A stretch of 64,000 nucleotides of DNA from Gremmenia infestans. Its lineage: Eukaryota > Ascomycota > Leotiomycetes > Helotiales > Hamatocanthoscyphaceae. A model generated the notes under the pieces. The model saw only the letters and a list, made by a program, of their open reading frames with translations, searched no databases and was not told where the DNA came from. Where the stretch lies: NCBI GenBank assembly GCA_032629725.1, contig JAFEVB010000012.1:1054001-1118000 (forward strand), in the 5' to 3' direction. Below are positions 44,151 through 55,825 of the stretch, in pieces (position 1 is the first letter of the stretch; every line of letters starts with the position of its first letter). The translations under genes and the position numbers were made by a program.

Positions 44151-44562
44151 TGGCAGAGCTAGATCATATGCAAAACTTCATTAAACATTCCTCTATATAT
44201 GCGCGAATGATCAGGTTTCAATGTCAATCTAACCATCTATATCGCCAAAAGGGTTATGCTATGAAGCCTTGTGTGTCACAATATGTACCATTCTGTAGAA
44301 TATATTCCTCACTAGCTTTCCAGTAGCACTTCATTTCATAGAATTCGCGTCTACTACTCAAATATTCTAAGTAACTGATGATATATTGGCTTTTCACTCC
44401 ATTACTTTGTCAAACACGTGTGTGTCCAGCATCTCCTTTTCGGCTTAGCGGCGGTTTAGCGCCAAACGTGCACCTGGACGACATCTCAACACAGACTGAT
44501 ACATCAACGCGACAGACCACTTCAACATAAAACCTATCTACGCATAGATAGATTGACTGGAC
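44151..44562. other. Promoter region of the F-box/LRR gene
   Basis: About 410 bp, AT-rich, with no gene recognised. Confidence 0.45.
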
Positions 44563-46807
44563 ATGGAACTGTACACGACCAATCCAGGGGCAATTTCGCC
44601 TTCGGTCACTGATGTTCCCCCTGAAATTTGGACAATAGTGGGAGAACATGTATGTACGCGTCGGCCTTTGACCTGCGGGTCTCTTTATCATGTCAGCCAG
44701 GGCATTGGGTTGGGAGGCTTTCCGCGAGCTCTTATAAATTCGCCAATGTTCATTTCCAAATCCCGCTACCTATAATTACGAACCTTACAATCTGACACAA
44801 TATTTCAGATACAGTGTCAAACGACCCTCAAAGCGCTTATTCGAACCTGCCGTGTATTTCAAGATATCTTTCTCCCAAAACTACATTCCCGCGTGTTGTG
44901 TATTTGGATCGCTGCCCAGTTTCGGGACTCGCTCAAAAAGCTCTTCCACCTGGGCTTTCGCATTCTAAGGATCTGGAAATCCGGCTGCAAGAGTTCTCCG
45001 AGAGCAAGTATGAGGTCAGCATGAACATTGATCTTGTTGCATTTGTCACGCGAATGCTAAAAGAAATGCCAAACACTCGGTCTTTTAGGTTTGTAATAAA
45101 TGCAATCCTAGGGAATTGCACTTCTTTGTTCATTGTTGACAATAGCAAGCAGATGGGCGAACTCATGTTTTGAGAATTCGTGTGATCCATGCCTTATGCT
45201 AAGTGACCCCGAACTTCTTCGAATGTTGAAAACCAGCCCGACGCTCAGAAGCCTCTCAATTCTGTTCGAATCACGATCACTTGAAATGCTGCAAGATGCA
45301 GAAAAGTGCTTCATGCCATTGAAAGGTTTTCGAAATTTGACCTCCCTCGAGCTTTACAACTTTTATGGTAACGAAACTCAGCATGTGAAAGACCTCGCCA
45401 ACGTGCTGATCGATTGTGCTAACCTAACGACCTTGGGCCTCGGGCTACTCTGCGACTGCGATATCCAAATAACGCCAGAGATCATTATATTAGATGAAGA
45501 GTGCGAATTTCTGGAGCAGCTATGTCACTACTTTGCATCTAAAGGGGCAACACCGTTACATCTTCAAAAGTTAAGGTTGGGCACTGGCATGTGCCTCGTT
45601 GATTCTACCAATAGCTCCCATGAAGATAGCTCCCATGAGAGAAATAATTTCCTTGCAAAGCTCACAGATCTTAAGGAACTCAAAACCCTCCATGTATTTA
45701 ACGACTTGGTTAAGAATGGCCTCGATGATGATGTCTGGGGGCTCGAAATTGACTGGAGTCTGCTAGATGACTGCACAAATCTTCAGCAACTCTCGGTTTC
45801 AAGGTTTGGAGAAGACGTGGTAGCATGGGTCATAAAAAACCTGTCGATCCAAGAGCTCATCATTACGCATCATTACGGAATGTACGACAAAGATCTCGAC
45901 AATTTCAGCCACTTGTTACTCCCACATTTAAGGGCGCTCTTTGTCCGCGAGATTTCCATACGCCAACGTAGTGACGAGAACGATTGGTCCGATATCAACT
46001 CATTCGATGACGGGTCAGATAGTTCCACTTCAGCAGAGTCTGATGCTAATACATCTGATTCCGCTGATTCCGAACCATCAAGCACCAACGACCGGGACTC
46101 AGACTCTTCATCCAACTCTAGTATTAAAAACCTGGACAAATCAACCATTAGTGTTCTTGATCGAATCCCTGATGGCGGTTGCGATTTAGAACAACTTAGT
46201 CTATGTCTAGATCTTGAGACGCAATGGGTGAGTCTTAGATCTTCATTCTGCTTGCATCGGCTAATCTAACTAGGAAAATTTTGCGTTGCACCTGCCACGT
46301 TTAACTCGTCTCAAGCAATTATGCCTTGCTAAGAAGAGCCATCAGACGGGCCGGTACCCAACCAAGAAATCTTCTCTCTGGGACGGGGTCCATCATTCCA
46401 AAGAGATTGCCTATCGCTATGCCCAGCTCATACATTCCAAATGCCCATCTTTGGAATACATCATGATTGATTTTTTTGCCTGGCATTTCATGACAGATAC
46501 GGGAACTGCCACTCCAAATGCATCTCAAAGCCCCGTTCGGCTTCGTGAAATGGGCCAGGACGAAATTCTGTCTTTTGAGTTTTTCGGCATTGAAACATTC
46601 CCGACTCAGTCAGGTCTATCAGGCAAGGAACAAGTCCACGGGGAAGTTTCTGAAGAAAAATGGGATTTTTCGGAGAAGATGGCTGCCGATTTTGATGAGG
46701 CATATCGGCTAGGAACTCTCGATCAAGTAGCGGCGCAATGGGTCGCTGAAAACCCACCCCCTAGCACGCTCTTTGGTCACCAAACTGGCTCGCAAGCGCA
46801 GGGATAA
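44563..46807 (+). pseudogene. F-box/LRR protein gene with an apparent frameshift
   Basis: Exons by hand: 44563-44649 (VPPEIWTIVGEH), 44809-45088, 45153-46227, 46274-46807. Introns have GT-AG ends of 159, 64 and 46 bp. The F-box-like start continues in exon 2 as TLKALIRTCRVFQDIFLPKLHSRV. The downstream part of that exon (LDRCPVSGLAQKALPPG onward) is in another frame, so a one- or two-base frameshift is implied near 44893-44905. LRR-like segments follow (LRSLSILFESR, LTSLELYNF, LQKLRLGTG, LKTLHVF, LQQLSVSRF), plus an acidic Ser/Asp insert at about 46005-46130. Proteins of this class are substrate receptors of SCF ubiquitin ligases or simply F-box-like. The gene may be recently dead. If it is real and the shift is an error, the product is ~655 aa. 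Confidence 0.7.
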
Positions 46808-49570
46808 GCACAGGTGTTAGAGTTCGCATGATAGCTGGCCTCGAATCACCGCGGATGCTTTATAACTTGTTCTTGATAGTAGATGATGTATTCAGCACCA
46901 TACCATGTACTCGAATATATGCTCATCTGGGATCTGCAATTCAAAAAGCTAGTAGTGACTAAGCATATGAAGTTGTCTTTGTCTACTCAGCTTGGATCAC
47001 TCTTCCCGTGCTTCGTTCCACTTTCAGAAGGCCCCACTTCTCAGATTCGTCCTCTTCCATGTTGATGCTGGTCAGGTACCCATCACTGTCGTCCCAAACT
47101 TCAAACATCTAAACATCCAAACATCCAAACATTTAAACATAAAGTCACGTGTCATCTCATGCCCTACTTCGGCAGGTTCCTTTCGTTCTCCTTCACTTGC
47201 TTCTTCACCCCGGACGTGCGCCTTTTCACAGATTCATGGGGGCTGGAAGTTCCATACCCAAGAGCTATCTGCTCATGGGTCTCAGATCGTTGGACATAGG
47301 CAACAATAGCGGAGTATGCTTGAGAGTCACTGGTGCTATTTTGCTGCTCTGAAGTGGACATGTAGTATTGATTGCTTCATTTGTTACTCTGTTAGCTGGA
47401 ATGCGCGCTGGACTTTGCATTAAGATAACATCTCAGGAGATGTCAAGTGACCTACCTCGATGCGGAGCCGTGTGTACTTGCGTTCGACATGTTTGGATTG
47501 TAAATGGTAGAGTGAGGAGAAGTGTCGGTTGCGATTTTAGTGCATAGACTGCATACTGCTTGGACTGCTTGGACTGCTTGGATAATGTTTTATAAGGAAG
47601 ACAGGAGCTGTCTCTGCTTGTGGTGGGTCGGCATGATGAATTTTTAAGTCCGAAGAAATGGCAATACACCTCTTGCCCATGAAATTATTCCCGACATGCG
47701 ATTTGGGTTGTTTTTGCGCATCAACTTGAACACCATTTAGGCTACGTTAGCGCGAAGCAGTTCCCACCTCGATCCAATCGCCATATCATCACAGATCGAG
47801 TAGTATTGTCTTTTTGGCTTGTGGCATGCTCTAGGAAACCTTATGCGCTTTCGATTGGACCTATGGAGTTTCTTTTGTACGAGTCTAATGAACTTCAACA
47901 CGCTTATTTCTATGCAAGGAAACATCTGTCAGCTCGCGTCAGTTTTTGCGCATAAAATAGCTAACAAGAAGGCGGTCGTGCATAGGTAGGCAGTCAGATC
48001 TATTAATATTTATCCGATGGGGGCGTTTCCTAGGTATACCTTACCTTATTGGCTGAAGCGGTGCCCATGGGCCCCCCCCCACCACCTCCCTTAAAGAGCC
48101 GCACAATTATGCGCATAGGCATATTTTTACAGAATCGATAATTATTGGACTTATTTTTATAATAATGCAGACCCCTATTACCTTAGTGAGGGCGTTCTCG
48201 AAGAATTATAAACTTCGGGGCTATATAAAAATACGTTATTATTCTACTAAGCGAAGCTCGATCATGTAACACGGTGTGAACACGCTACTACGGGTAGATT
48301 CAGAGTGGTGGAGAGCCTGAATCTGCCCGTAATAACGTCTACGGTCTGTTCAAGGCGACATTAGGTGGGTGGTGGAATATCAGGGGTAGAAGGGCGAAGG
48401 GGAAGGGGGTGGGGCAGGTGTGGCGGGGGAGCCTCAAGCCTGAAATAGAGGCTTGTTTTTGATTATCCGTCACAGAAAATGAGTTAGATGCCTTGTATTG
48501 TCCGCATGGGTCGCAATGAAACGAAGGGATATAATTGATAAGAAGATAGAATGAGATAAGGAGGGCGCATGCAGGTTGCCTTGTTCTGTAGCATCTACTT
48601 ATGCCAATCCCTATGTTTCGAAAACAAAACCTGCTTTTTCAAGGCCACTATTACATCCTAATTTATCATTTCGGCGCATTGCTTTTACTATCAAATTAGG
48701 GAGGACAAAATTCTAGAGGCAAGGATTAAGCTTTAACATGACATGAGAAAAGGGGGATCACAAAGACATTAGGGCTTTGTGGAACGGCACGCATAAGCTT
48801 GCGCTATGCGGTTCCGCTTGTTCAAGTCCCACGCCTTCTTTTGCTATTCACCCTCACTTATCATGTTCTCGACCTACCTAGGTAGGAATCATACTAATAG
48901 TTTGTGATAATCCGGGGTTCAATGCCTTCGTTTCGAAGACATGATTACGCTTAGATATGCTATAAGACAAATAAGTTTTCAATTAGGAAAGGGGCCTGAA
49001 AATTAGGTAAATTGTTTGCCGGACGTGCCTTTTCTATCTGATCCCGCTTTAGTATTTTCTGTAGGTTTTGAAGAAGATCCGGATATTACTGGATTGTAGT
49101 GTGTCCGCCTAGCTGGGTTTTAAATCACGGATTGTAATGCCAACCCGGTGAACCTCTCTGGCTAGGTAGGTAGTATCCGGGCGTCAGGTTCCTATATCTG
49201 TTTGCGCGATTGCTTTCTGGTTGGCCACCTTCCATCCGCTAGTGATGCGCAAGAACTAGGCGCGAACCACGAAGTAATCAAGCTATTATTGCCTCATTCT
49301 TTAAAATCTCAAATACTGACCCCGTCTCTCTTCATCTTCATCTTTAGAGATTCCAAACAATATAACATTGCTTCCGCAATTTATTGGCCTCGCTCGAAAC
49401 ACATTAACGCTTCTCGTCTATCAAGCAGGCAACAGTACTTCAGCCTCGCCAATCATTTAGGCTGGATATCTGTTAGTTCGGTTGCTTCTAAGGTATCTGG
49501 TAACTCTTCTCCTTAGCATGTACATCATGATCCAGGGCCGAGTCCGAGTATTCTCGGCGAACTATTCAGC
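46808..49570. other. 2.8-kb gap without a recognised gene
   Basis: It contains several small tandem repeats (AAACATCC-type near 47100-47140; GACTGCTTG x3 near 47558-47580), a C-run (48071-48079), G-rich DNA at 48360-48430, and AT-rich patches. A hairpin followed by a TTCAAGT motif at 48786-48840 mimics a tRNA but does not fold as one. No gene is supported. Confidence 0.45.
47100..47142 (+). repeat. AAACATCC-type 8-bp tandem repeat
   Basis: About five imperfect copies of an 8-mer (AAACATCT, AAACATCC, AAACATCC, AAACATTT, AAACATAA). A microsatellite in a gene-free region. Confidence 0.8.
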
Positions 49571-50935
49571 ATGCCCTTGCGCATAAACTCCTCCAAATCG
49601 GAACGAAAATTTTGGGATGAAATAATTGATGACAGCAACTTCCTTCCTTCATCTAAGAGACCTTCTTATGCCCAAATCTCACTTAAAGGGAGGCTTTGTT
49701 GTGATTTACGCCCCAAGGCGAATGGACCATGCTGCGAATGTGGATCTCCTAGCTTCAAATGGCATCTATTAAATTCATCTTTATCGTTTTCGACACAGGT
49801 TTTGAAATATCAGGACTACTTCGGAAATGCCCTGCTCCACTTCGCTGCGAGCTCTCCAGACATAGGCCAGAATTACATCATGAAGTTACTTAGCAGTGGC
49901 GCTGATGTTTGTGGAAAGAACACCACTAGGCAGACCTTCATGCACGTTTTAGACACCGAGACTTATATTGCGTTGGAAGGTGTTGCGAGCTACATAGCGC
50001 TGTTGCGGAAGCTCCAAAGTATCAACTTTCCTTTCTCTCATCGGGACTGTCATGGTCGGACACTCGCCCACATGTTTTCCTTTGAAACTATTTCACGCCT
50101 GGCAATCGGTCCATTCCCAACGTCCAGCTTCTCAAGAATATTTTCGATCTTAGATATTGATTTGAAATCTATGGATAACTACGGCGATGAAACTGGATCT
50201 CAATTAGTGAGTTGGTTTCATGAGGAATTTTCGTCCAGCCAGTGGGAATCTATCAAGCAGACTACACTGAACGACGACATTCGGGCCATATGGACAAAGC
50301 GACGGGACATGCTGAACGGAAATATCAGCTTTCGGCGCAACCTTGCCTCCAAACTCAAAAACGTAATTGGGAGTAGAGATATCAACATGTGGATTGATTG
50401 GGTAAAGTATACTGCCCTTGCCTCCTGGGTTGACATCCATGGCGACACCCCGCTCATAGCTCTCCTCAAAACATGGCGCAACGGAAACGACGACTCTTAT
50501 ATCTACTAGATCTGGACTCATGATAATGAGTCTTTGGACTGCATGCGTAAGCTGATCTTCGTCAAAGACTTATTGTCATGAGTCCAGATCTAGTAGATAT
50601 AAGAGACAGAAATGACACACAGCATTTGCAATTGCAGCCATCCGAGGATCAGAACCATCCGTGAGCTTCCTCCTGAGGAAGAAAGCAAATCCTAACAGCC
50701 GGAACTACCGGGGCAAAGGGATTGTCGCTCTGGCTTCTAAAAGAATGAGACTTGCGAAGAGAAAAGGGGATATCGGATGTTGGACAAGGATTTTGATTTG
50801 TATCAATCTACTTGCTGACAATGGAGCTAAAGTCAAGCCCACAGAGCGTGACGAGTGGCTGTTGCCAGAGCTGAGGGGATGCAGTCTAGCAACCGACACT
50901 GCTGGGGACACCTATGGGTTGGTAATGTTCCGGTA
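49571..50935 (+). pseudogene. Ankyrin-repeat protein gene interrupted by a hairpin
   Basis: From the ATG at 49571 the frame gives an ankyrin-type protein: DYFGNALLHFAAS, IMKLLSSGADV, DCHGRTLAHMF, then WVDIHGDTPLIALLKTW. It hits a TAG at 50507-50509 inside a 42-bp-arm hairpin. Beyond it the same frame briefly resumes (ESLDCMRKLIFVKDLLS), then ankyrin sequence reappears in other frames: VDIRDRNDT, and after a two-base shift AFAIAAIRGSEPSVSFLLRKKANPNSRNYRGKG, ending near 50935. The order of motifs shows one original gene, broken by the hairpin arm and by an extra CA in a CACACA run near 50615. Ankyrin proteins of this type are protein-binding, with no specific role visible. Confidence 0.75.
50494..50605. 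repeat. Hairpin: 42-bp inverted repeat with a 28-bp loop
   Basis: The left arm 50494-50535 begins CTCTTATATCTACTAGATCT. The reverse complement of the right arm (50564-50605) matches it at 40 of 42 positions; the two differences are transitions. The arms flank a 28-bp spacer (50536-50563). The hairpin lies within the ankyrin gene; the right arm carries ancestral coding sequence, so the left arm is the probable insertion. Confidence 0.95.
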
Positions 50936-50936
50936 A

Positions 50937-51227
50937 AGGGCGTGAAGAAAAATATACGATACTTCAGTCGCGTCTGCAATCTCCTGTCCTTGCCGACATC
51001 ACTATCTATCAACTGATAGCTGTAGAGGGCGAGGGCCTGGTAGTCAATGCATTATATGAACTCCTTAGTATCCATAGACATTCAATATCCTGAAAGCTAC
51101 CCACGCTTTTCGTCTCCCAGATCCAGAACGGTACATACAAATCTACAGGTGAGAGAGTCGAAGATCCATCCCCTTACGCCCATAAATACATCCCACCTTA
51201 TTACGTCGTAAATAAGCCATTATCCAA
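50937..51227. other. Convergent spacer
   Basis: 291 bp between the ankyrin pseudogene and the Smr gene stop. Nothing is seen in it. Confidence 0.4.
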
Positions 51228-52237
51228 TTACATTACAGTGCAGCATCCCTCCAGCTTCCTAATGATCTTAGGCAAGAACTTCTTGGCCAGTTTCTCAAGC
51301 TCATCATTATTGTTGTTGTTGTTATTGTTCTGGTTTTGGCCACCCTGCTGTTGATATCCGCCTTGTTGCGGGCCACCAGGATATCCACCCTGCTGTTGCT
51401 GACCATAGCCTTGCTGATATCCGCCATTGTGTTGTTGATTCCCTCCGTGGTGCTGTTGCTGTCCGCCTTGCTGGTAGGAATGCGCTGGAGGCATAACCGC
51501 CGGCCCCCCTTGCAGATTGATATACATGCGCCCCGCGTTCTCCTCCGTCGCGAATTGCAGACCTAGTTCCCGGCATACTTGCTCGACTTTCGGCTTGATC
51601 TTCTGAACATGATCTCTAGAGTGGTTGCCCTTTCCCACAATCCTACGCGTCCCTAAGTGTTAGGCCCGCTTCCGGAAAACGCGGGGACTGGGAGCAAGAC
51701 TTACACATGCAGATGCGACTGCCCGTTCTGCTGCGCATATCTAATTCTCTGCTCGACGAGGTTCTCGGCTTCCTCTACAAATTGCCCGTGTAGATCGATC
51801 GTATCGTCCGCGACGCGGCCGGGCGCGTTGTTCTCGCGAAATATGTAGTCGGACGCTTGCTTGTTGTACTGGTCCATCTTCGCAGCGTGTGCCTTGCCCT
51901 CCTCGGATAGTTGATGCGCCAGCCCTCCATTGCCGCTCTCGTATGCCTGGTGTGCCTTTGTAACTCCGTTAGAATGACTTCAAAGACGCGGTTCCAGGCG
52001 GGCGGGGGGCGCGTACGCGGTCAAAACATGAACCTCTCTTGCTGGCTTCTTGTCGTGCCAGATCGCGCAAGCGGTCGTACTCGGCCTCTGCGCTTGAATT
52101 GGTATCGTGATTGAAGGCTATTGGGCGTGATAATTGTCAGTACATCTCCTAATTAGCTAGATAGCTTGGTGGGGGAGCTTGCGCGCATACATACCATTGC
52201 CCCCAAGCCGGGCCATTGGGATAGAAGAGGATGCCAT
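51228..52237 (-). CDS. DUF1771-Smr domain protein with Q/N/G-rich tail and CaaX ending
   Basis: Four exons: 52237-52195, 52117-52017, 51955-51705, 51642-51228 (introns of 77, 61 and 62 bp). They sum to 810 nt, giving 269 aa in frame. The DUF1771 helix pair (AEYDRLRDLARQEASKR, LSEEGKAHAAKMDQYN) leads into a Smr domain (TIDLHGQFVEEAENLV, HLHVIVGKGNHS; DLHG and GKGNHS motifs intact), a fold linked to RNA/DNA nicking and ribosome-quality-control cleavage. A ~65-residue region is nearly all Gln, Gly, Asn, His and Tyr with an N8 run. The protein ends with a short helix (LEKLAKKFLPKIIRKLEG) and CCTVM, whose last four residues CTVM fit a CaaX prenylation box. Prenylation is inferred. Confidence 0.9.
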
Positions 52238-53029
52238 ATTGGATGCCGTGTGGTGATGCAACCCGGTCGACGAGGAGATAATAGAATTAGAGTCGGAGTG
52301 GTGGTGCACTCGTTGGGTTGAATTGCGGTGTAGCTGTAGCTGAAGAGGTCGATGAGCTAACTTTTAGCTTCTTGTGCTCCCTTTCAAGTCTGGGCCTTCC
52401 CTTTGTTTTTCCTCCCCAAGTCACTAGTGTTTGTATTACGCGCTGGAATATTTCCGAATAAGCAAAACTCTGGTATCGTTGCGATTCTCTAGTATTAGCA
52501 AAATGCTGTTCTTGTATTGCTTGCCTACATGTTGTTCGCGTCGATTCAAAGTTGCCTTCATTTGGGTAAAGAAAGGTTGTTCGTTATGTCGCTACTGTTG
52601 CTAGATTTTCTTTGCTGTATCCCACGGCGACTCTCATTTTTGTCGTTGTTTGAAGTGCTTTCCTATATGCTTCGTATATATATCTTGTTCTTGCCCCTCA
52701 ATTCAGCGTCAGAAGCCTATTCCTACCCATGTTCACTTCAAGCGCGGGGTCGATCACTTTTAGACCTTCATATCAATACTTCATAGCACCTTTGTATACT
52801 TATTTTATGTAACACAAAGCTGTACCACGGCTTCAACAGATGGGCTAGTGGTAGTGGTCACGCCCTATTTCAGCTGTCTTGTTCTTCTCTCTAGATCTCT
52901 GCTCTGCTCCACCAGCTCTTGACGGCCAATGCGAGTTTGCTAGGCCCTTTAAATATCAATAAAACAATGTGACATACCACGAAGAATCAAGATTGGTATC
53001 ATTAGAAACATATGGAAGTGTATGTCTTT
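52238..53029. other. Promoter of the Smr gene and spacer
   Basis: About 790 bp with no recognised gene. It is bounded by the start of the Smr gene and the stop of the rhodopsin-domain gene. The open plus-strand frame at 52517-52786 is T-rich and hydrophobic by composition and is not considered coding. Confidence 0.45.
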
Positions 53030-54286
53030 TCACATATCAGGGAAATGATCCTTCACACTGCCCCTCGTATCAACATGGACCTCCCACGCACTATCAACTC
53101 GAATCGCCTGCAGCTTTGCTTTATCCGGCCTGTCTAGTCCATCTATCCCACTAAGCGCCTTCTCACCCTCCAAAACTTCCATTCGAATGACGTCCTTCAT
53201 ATCACCATCCCGAATCAAATCTTCATCGCTACCCCACCTGTTCTTACTACCTCCTATGACGATGGTACGAGATTTCGCCGTCATGTGGGAGGATCTGCGC
53301 TCTCTTTCCATGTTTCGTTGTTTGAATTTTGACTTTTTGTAACCGCGGTCTTGAAGTAAGGAGGTGAGCACTGTAGCGTTGGCGGTGAAAGTTGCTAGGA
53401 GGATGTCAAAGGAAGCTATTAGGCTACGGATTGGTTGCGCTCCAAGTGAGTGGATTATGTATGGGATTGAATACATAGTCAAGGCAGTGCTGAGGAGGGG
53501 AAGGGCGAGGCGGAAGATTATACTTGCTTTCCTGCTTTGCATGAGCATCAACTGCGGTAGGAAGCCGGCGAAGCAACTTACTGTTTTCTTGACAGGCGAG
53601 AAACAAATACCGCAGGCAGAGCAAACAGGAACAAAGCGAAGTTTGTGATAACATTCAAGCTCCCCATGGTTATGAGGAATACATAGCCACCTCTGCAGTG
53701 CAATCCGGGATCTGGAATCACCTGCCAGTAATTCGCAAAGGGTTGACAGGCTGCAAGGTCACTGACGACTACAGCGACAAAGGTTACGATGAGGAGAGCG
53801 TGAAGGAAGCGCATGAAATTTTTGTGCGAACTTTGCCAGAATGATTCTGCGAGACTGCGTATGAACATCAAGGTGCTGTATTTTACAGCCCATAGACTGA
53901 TTCGGTTTTAGCAAGTAATGCGTTCTTCCGGAAGATACTACTTACTAGGTGGTGTACATAATCCTTGAAACTAGAACGAGCTGACTTCCTATCTCGCGAC
54001 GTCGTACATCCTCCACTGATAGCTTCGTGACGACGGCATTATTGGTTCCGTACAGTAGCACGACATGAATGAGAGCCATTCGAATGAAAAGCGGAACAAT
54101 GGCCAAGAGCATAATGCCATCTTCGGTAAATATCTTTTCGGTCCTAACATATCGTCCACAAACGCGGAATAATATGACGGTGACGGCATAGAACGTACAC
54201 CACCAGCAGACAAGCAATGTTGGCTTGTCGTCTCGAAAGGTCCGAAGTTCGGGAGCCTCACTCACAAGACTTCGAGGTAATTCCAT
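53030..54286 (-). CDS. Rhodopsin-domain integral membrane protein (Pth11-related, no CFEM)
   Basis: Three exons: 54286-53946, 53896-53582, 53531-53030 (introns of 49 and 50 bp, GTAAGT donors). They sum to 1158 nt, giving 385 aa in frame. Seven hydrophobic segments match the fungal rhodopsin-domain plan: FRVCGRYVRTEKIFTEDGIML, LWAVKYSTLMFIRSL with conserved Lys, a Cys after TM4 (LAACQPFANYW), GLHCRGGYV and the tail. It lacks a CFEM domain and a signal peptide, unlike the gene at 19927-21632. The cytosolic C-terminal region is basic/Ser-rich (GGSKNRWGSDEDLIRDG). Probably a plasma-membrane sensor-type protein; ligand unknown. Confidence 0.85.
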
Positions 54287-55825
54287 GACACCTGACTACC
54301 AGTGGAATCAGCATCATTGCCGTCGAAGATTTCCAACCGAGCCTTGGTGGGAACGAGGAGCTCTTCAATCCCACTTAAAACTCAAATACGGCATCTCACA
54401 AGTTTGATGAGATGGGACTCCCAGCTTACTTCTAAATGTGACCTTGTTCGGCCCGTGAACACGGTTGGGTTGGACGAAGGGAACACGAACACCAATACCT
54501 ACACCAACACCAACACCGACACCAACACCAACGTTGCGGCCGGGAAATTGGAAGAGATACAGCAGAGGCCCAGCCATCAAAAGCCCGTTCGCGAGAAAAG
54601 CGAAGTTTATTGCCGAAAAGATCGAAACATTCTTCGGAACGAAAAGAAAGGGAGTGATTGCGAAGAGGTATAGTAAAGTAAGTGCATTGCTCTACAATTT
54701 GTTGGCGCTGGAGATGACTTTATCCCCTCGCGAAAGAGAGACCAACAACTGAATGGGAGTAATTTGACCATTAGAACAGGAGGCATGTTGAACTGATTTA
54801 AGTGACAGATAAGAAAGAACAAATGAAGTTTGAATACGCCTGTGCGGGAATATAACGTTTGGTGGGGAAGATACTGGAGAGGGATAGCTCACCCATGGTG
54901 TAACCCTATCGGTGTCCTGCATCAACCCCTGAACGATATATGCCTGTATCTTACCCCTGAATATGCCTCGAAGTCCCTGCTTAGCTACGCTGAGAGGCCC
55001 GGTACAGCCGGTACGGCACGATTGAACGCCCAGTCATGAGGGGACATCTTCTATCAATGTTCTGGCGCTTCCGTCACACATAGGGTTTGAGGCGAACTGT
55101 CTCCTGAGAGGTCTTCTTCCCCTCAGATAGATAAGAATTAATCGTCTATAAACATTCCCCTTCGAGCCTGAACTAGTGGTTGGGACCCGGCCGACCCCTG
55201 TGATTCGGCAACATCCCGAAGTTTAAGCTACTGTGGGCTGCGCAACACCAAAACGTCACACACGATCAGCAGTCACGTTTCACTTGTGCTACTGATACGC
55301 CTTAAACAGCTGAGTCTCTTGAAAGATATGTGATGAGGCACTTTGTGTTGGCCAGTTAAGTATCCATGTCGTGATGTTTCTCTCGTTCTGAAGCTGGATC
55401 GATACTTTGCCGCTGGCAAGAGGTGTAAAATCGTTCTTTCATCACCCCTCATGAGCCATCCGCACAGATCACCACGAGAAGCACAATCGTCTTCACGCTC
55501 GGCTAACGCTCGGCCAACGCTCTTGCATCTTTTCCGCTGAGAATACTTCATTCCAAACCCTTAATTCGACTGGAAAAACTGCGCGGAGTTTCTCCGGGGA
55601 AGATTCTTGCCAAAAGAATTGATTCCCAATTCTTTCTCATTATTGCAGCTACTCGAATCATAGCATACTTTAGATTGTAACTTGCCCATGTATCTCTTCC
55701 TTATCTAGCGTGTTGGTCCGGACTCTATTAATGCCTCGTATGCACTTGTCGGCATACACTTGGTGTTTTTACTACTAGTTGAAGGCCTCGTCAACGCGGC
55801 GCGCTCACTCCTTGACGACGTCTCC
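54287..55825. other. 1.5-kb spacer with a minisatellite
   Basis: It contains a plus-strand ACCAAC-type hexanucleotide repeat at about 54483-54533. Its reading frames encode N-T-N-T or V-G-V-G by repeat composition and are not trusted as genes. The right part is the permease promoter. No gene is recognised. Confidence 0.45.
54483..54533 (+). repeat. ACCAAC-type minisatellite
   Basis: About eight imperfect hexamers (ACGAAC, ACCAAT, ACCTAC, ACCAAC, ACCAAC, ACCGAC, ACCAAC, ACCAAC). The six-base period keeps any frame open, which explains the spurious ORFs over it. Confidence 0.9.

Noticed and set aside
48780..48850. tRNA-like stretch (GGAAC hairpin plus TTCAAGT).
   Set aside because: The putative T-arm does not pair (GCTTG versus CCCAC), no acceptor stem closes, and there is no anticodon arm of the right size.
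49202..49516. 104-codon plus frame upstream of the ankyrin gene.
   Set aside because: It is not in frame with the ankyrin ORF, no splice links them, and it has no recognisable domain.
52517..52786. 89-codon hydrophobic plus frame resembling a membrane peptide.
   Set aside because: The hydrophobicity follows from T-rich DNA. There is no conserved motif or splice context.
54302..54673. Long frames on both strands over 54302-54673 (N-T repeats on plus, V-G repeats on minus).
   Set aside because: They are kept open by the six-base-period minisatellite, have no family resemblance outside it, and lie in a promoter region.
55273..55551. 92-codon minus frame in the permease promoter region.
   Set aside because: Arg/Ser-rich by composition, no motif, and it overlaps a plus frame of equal quality.
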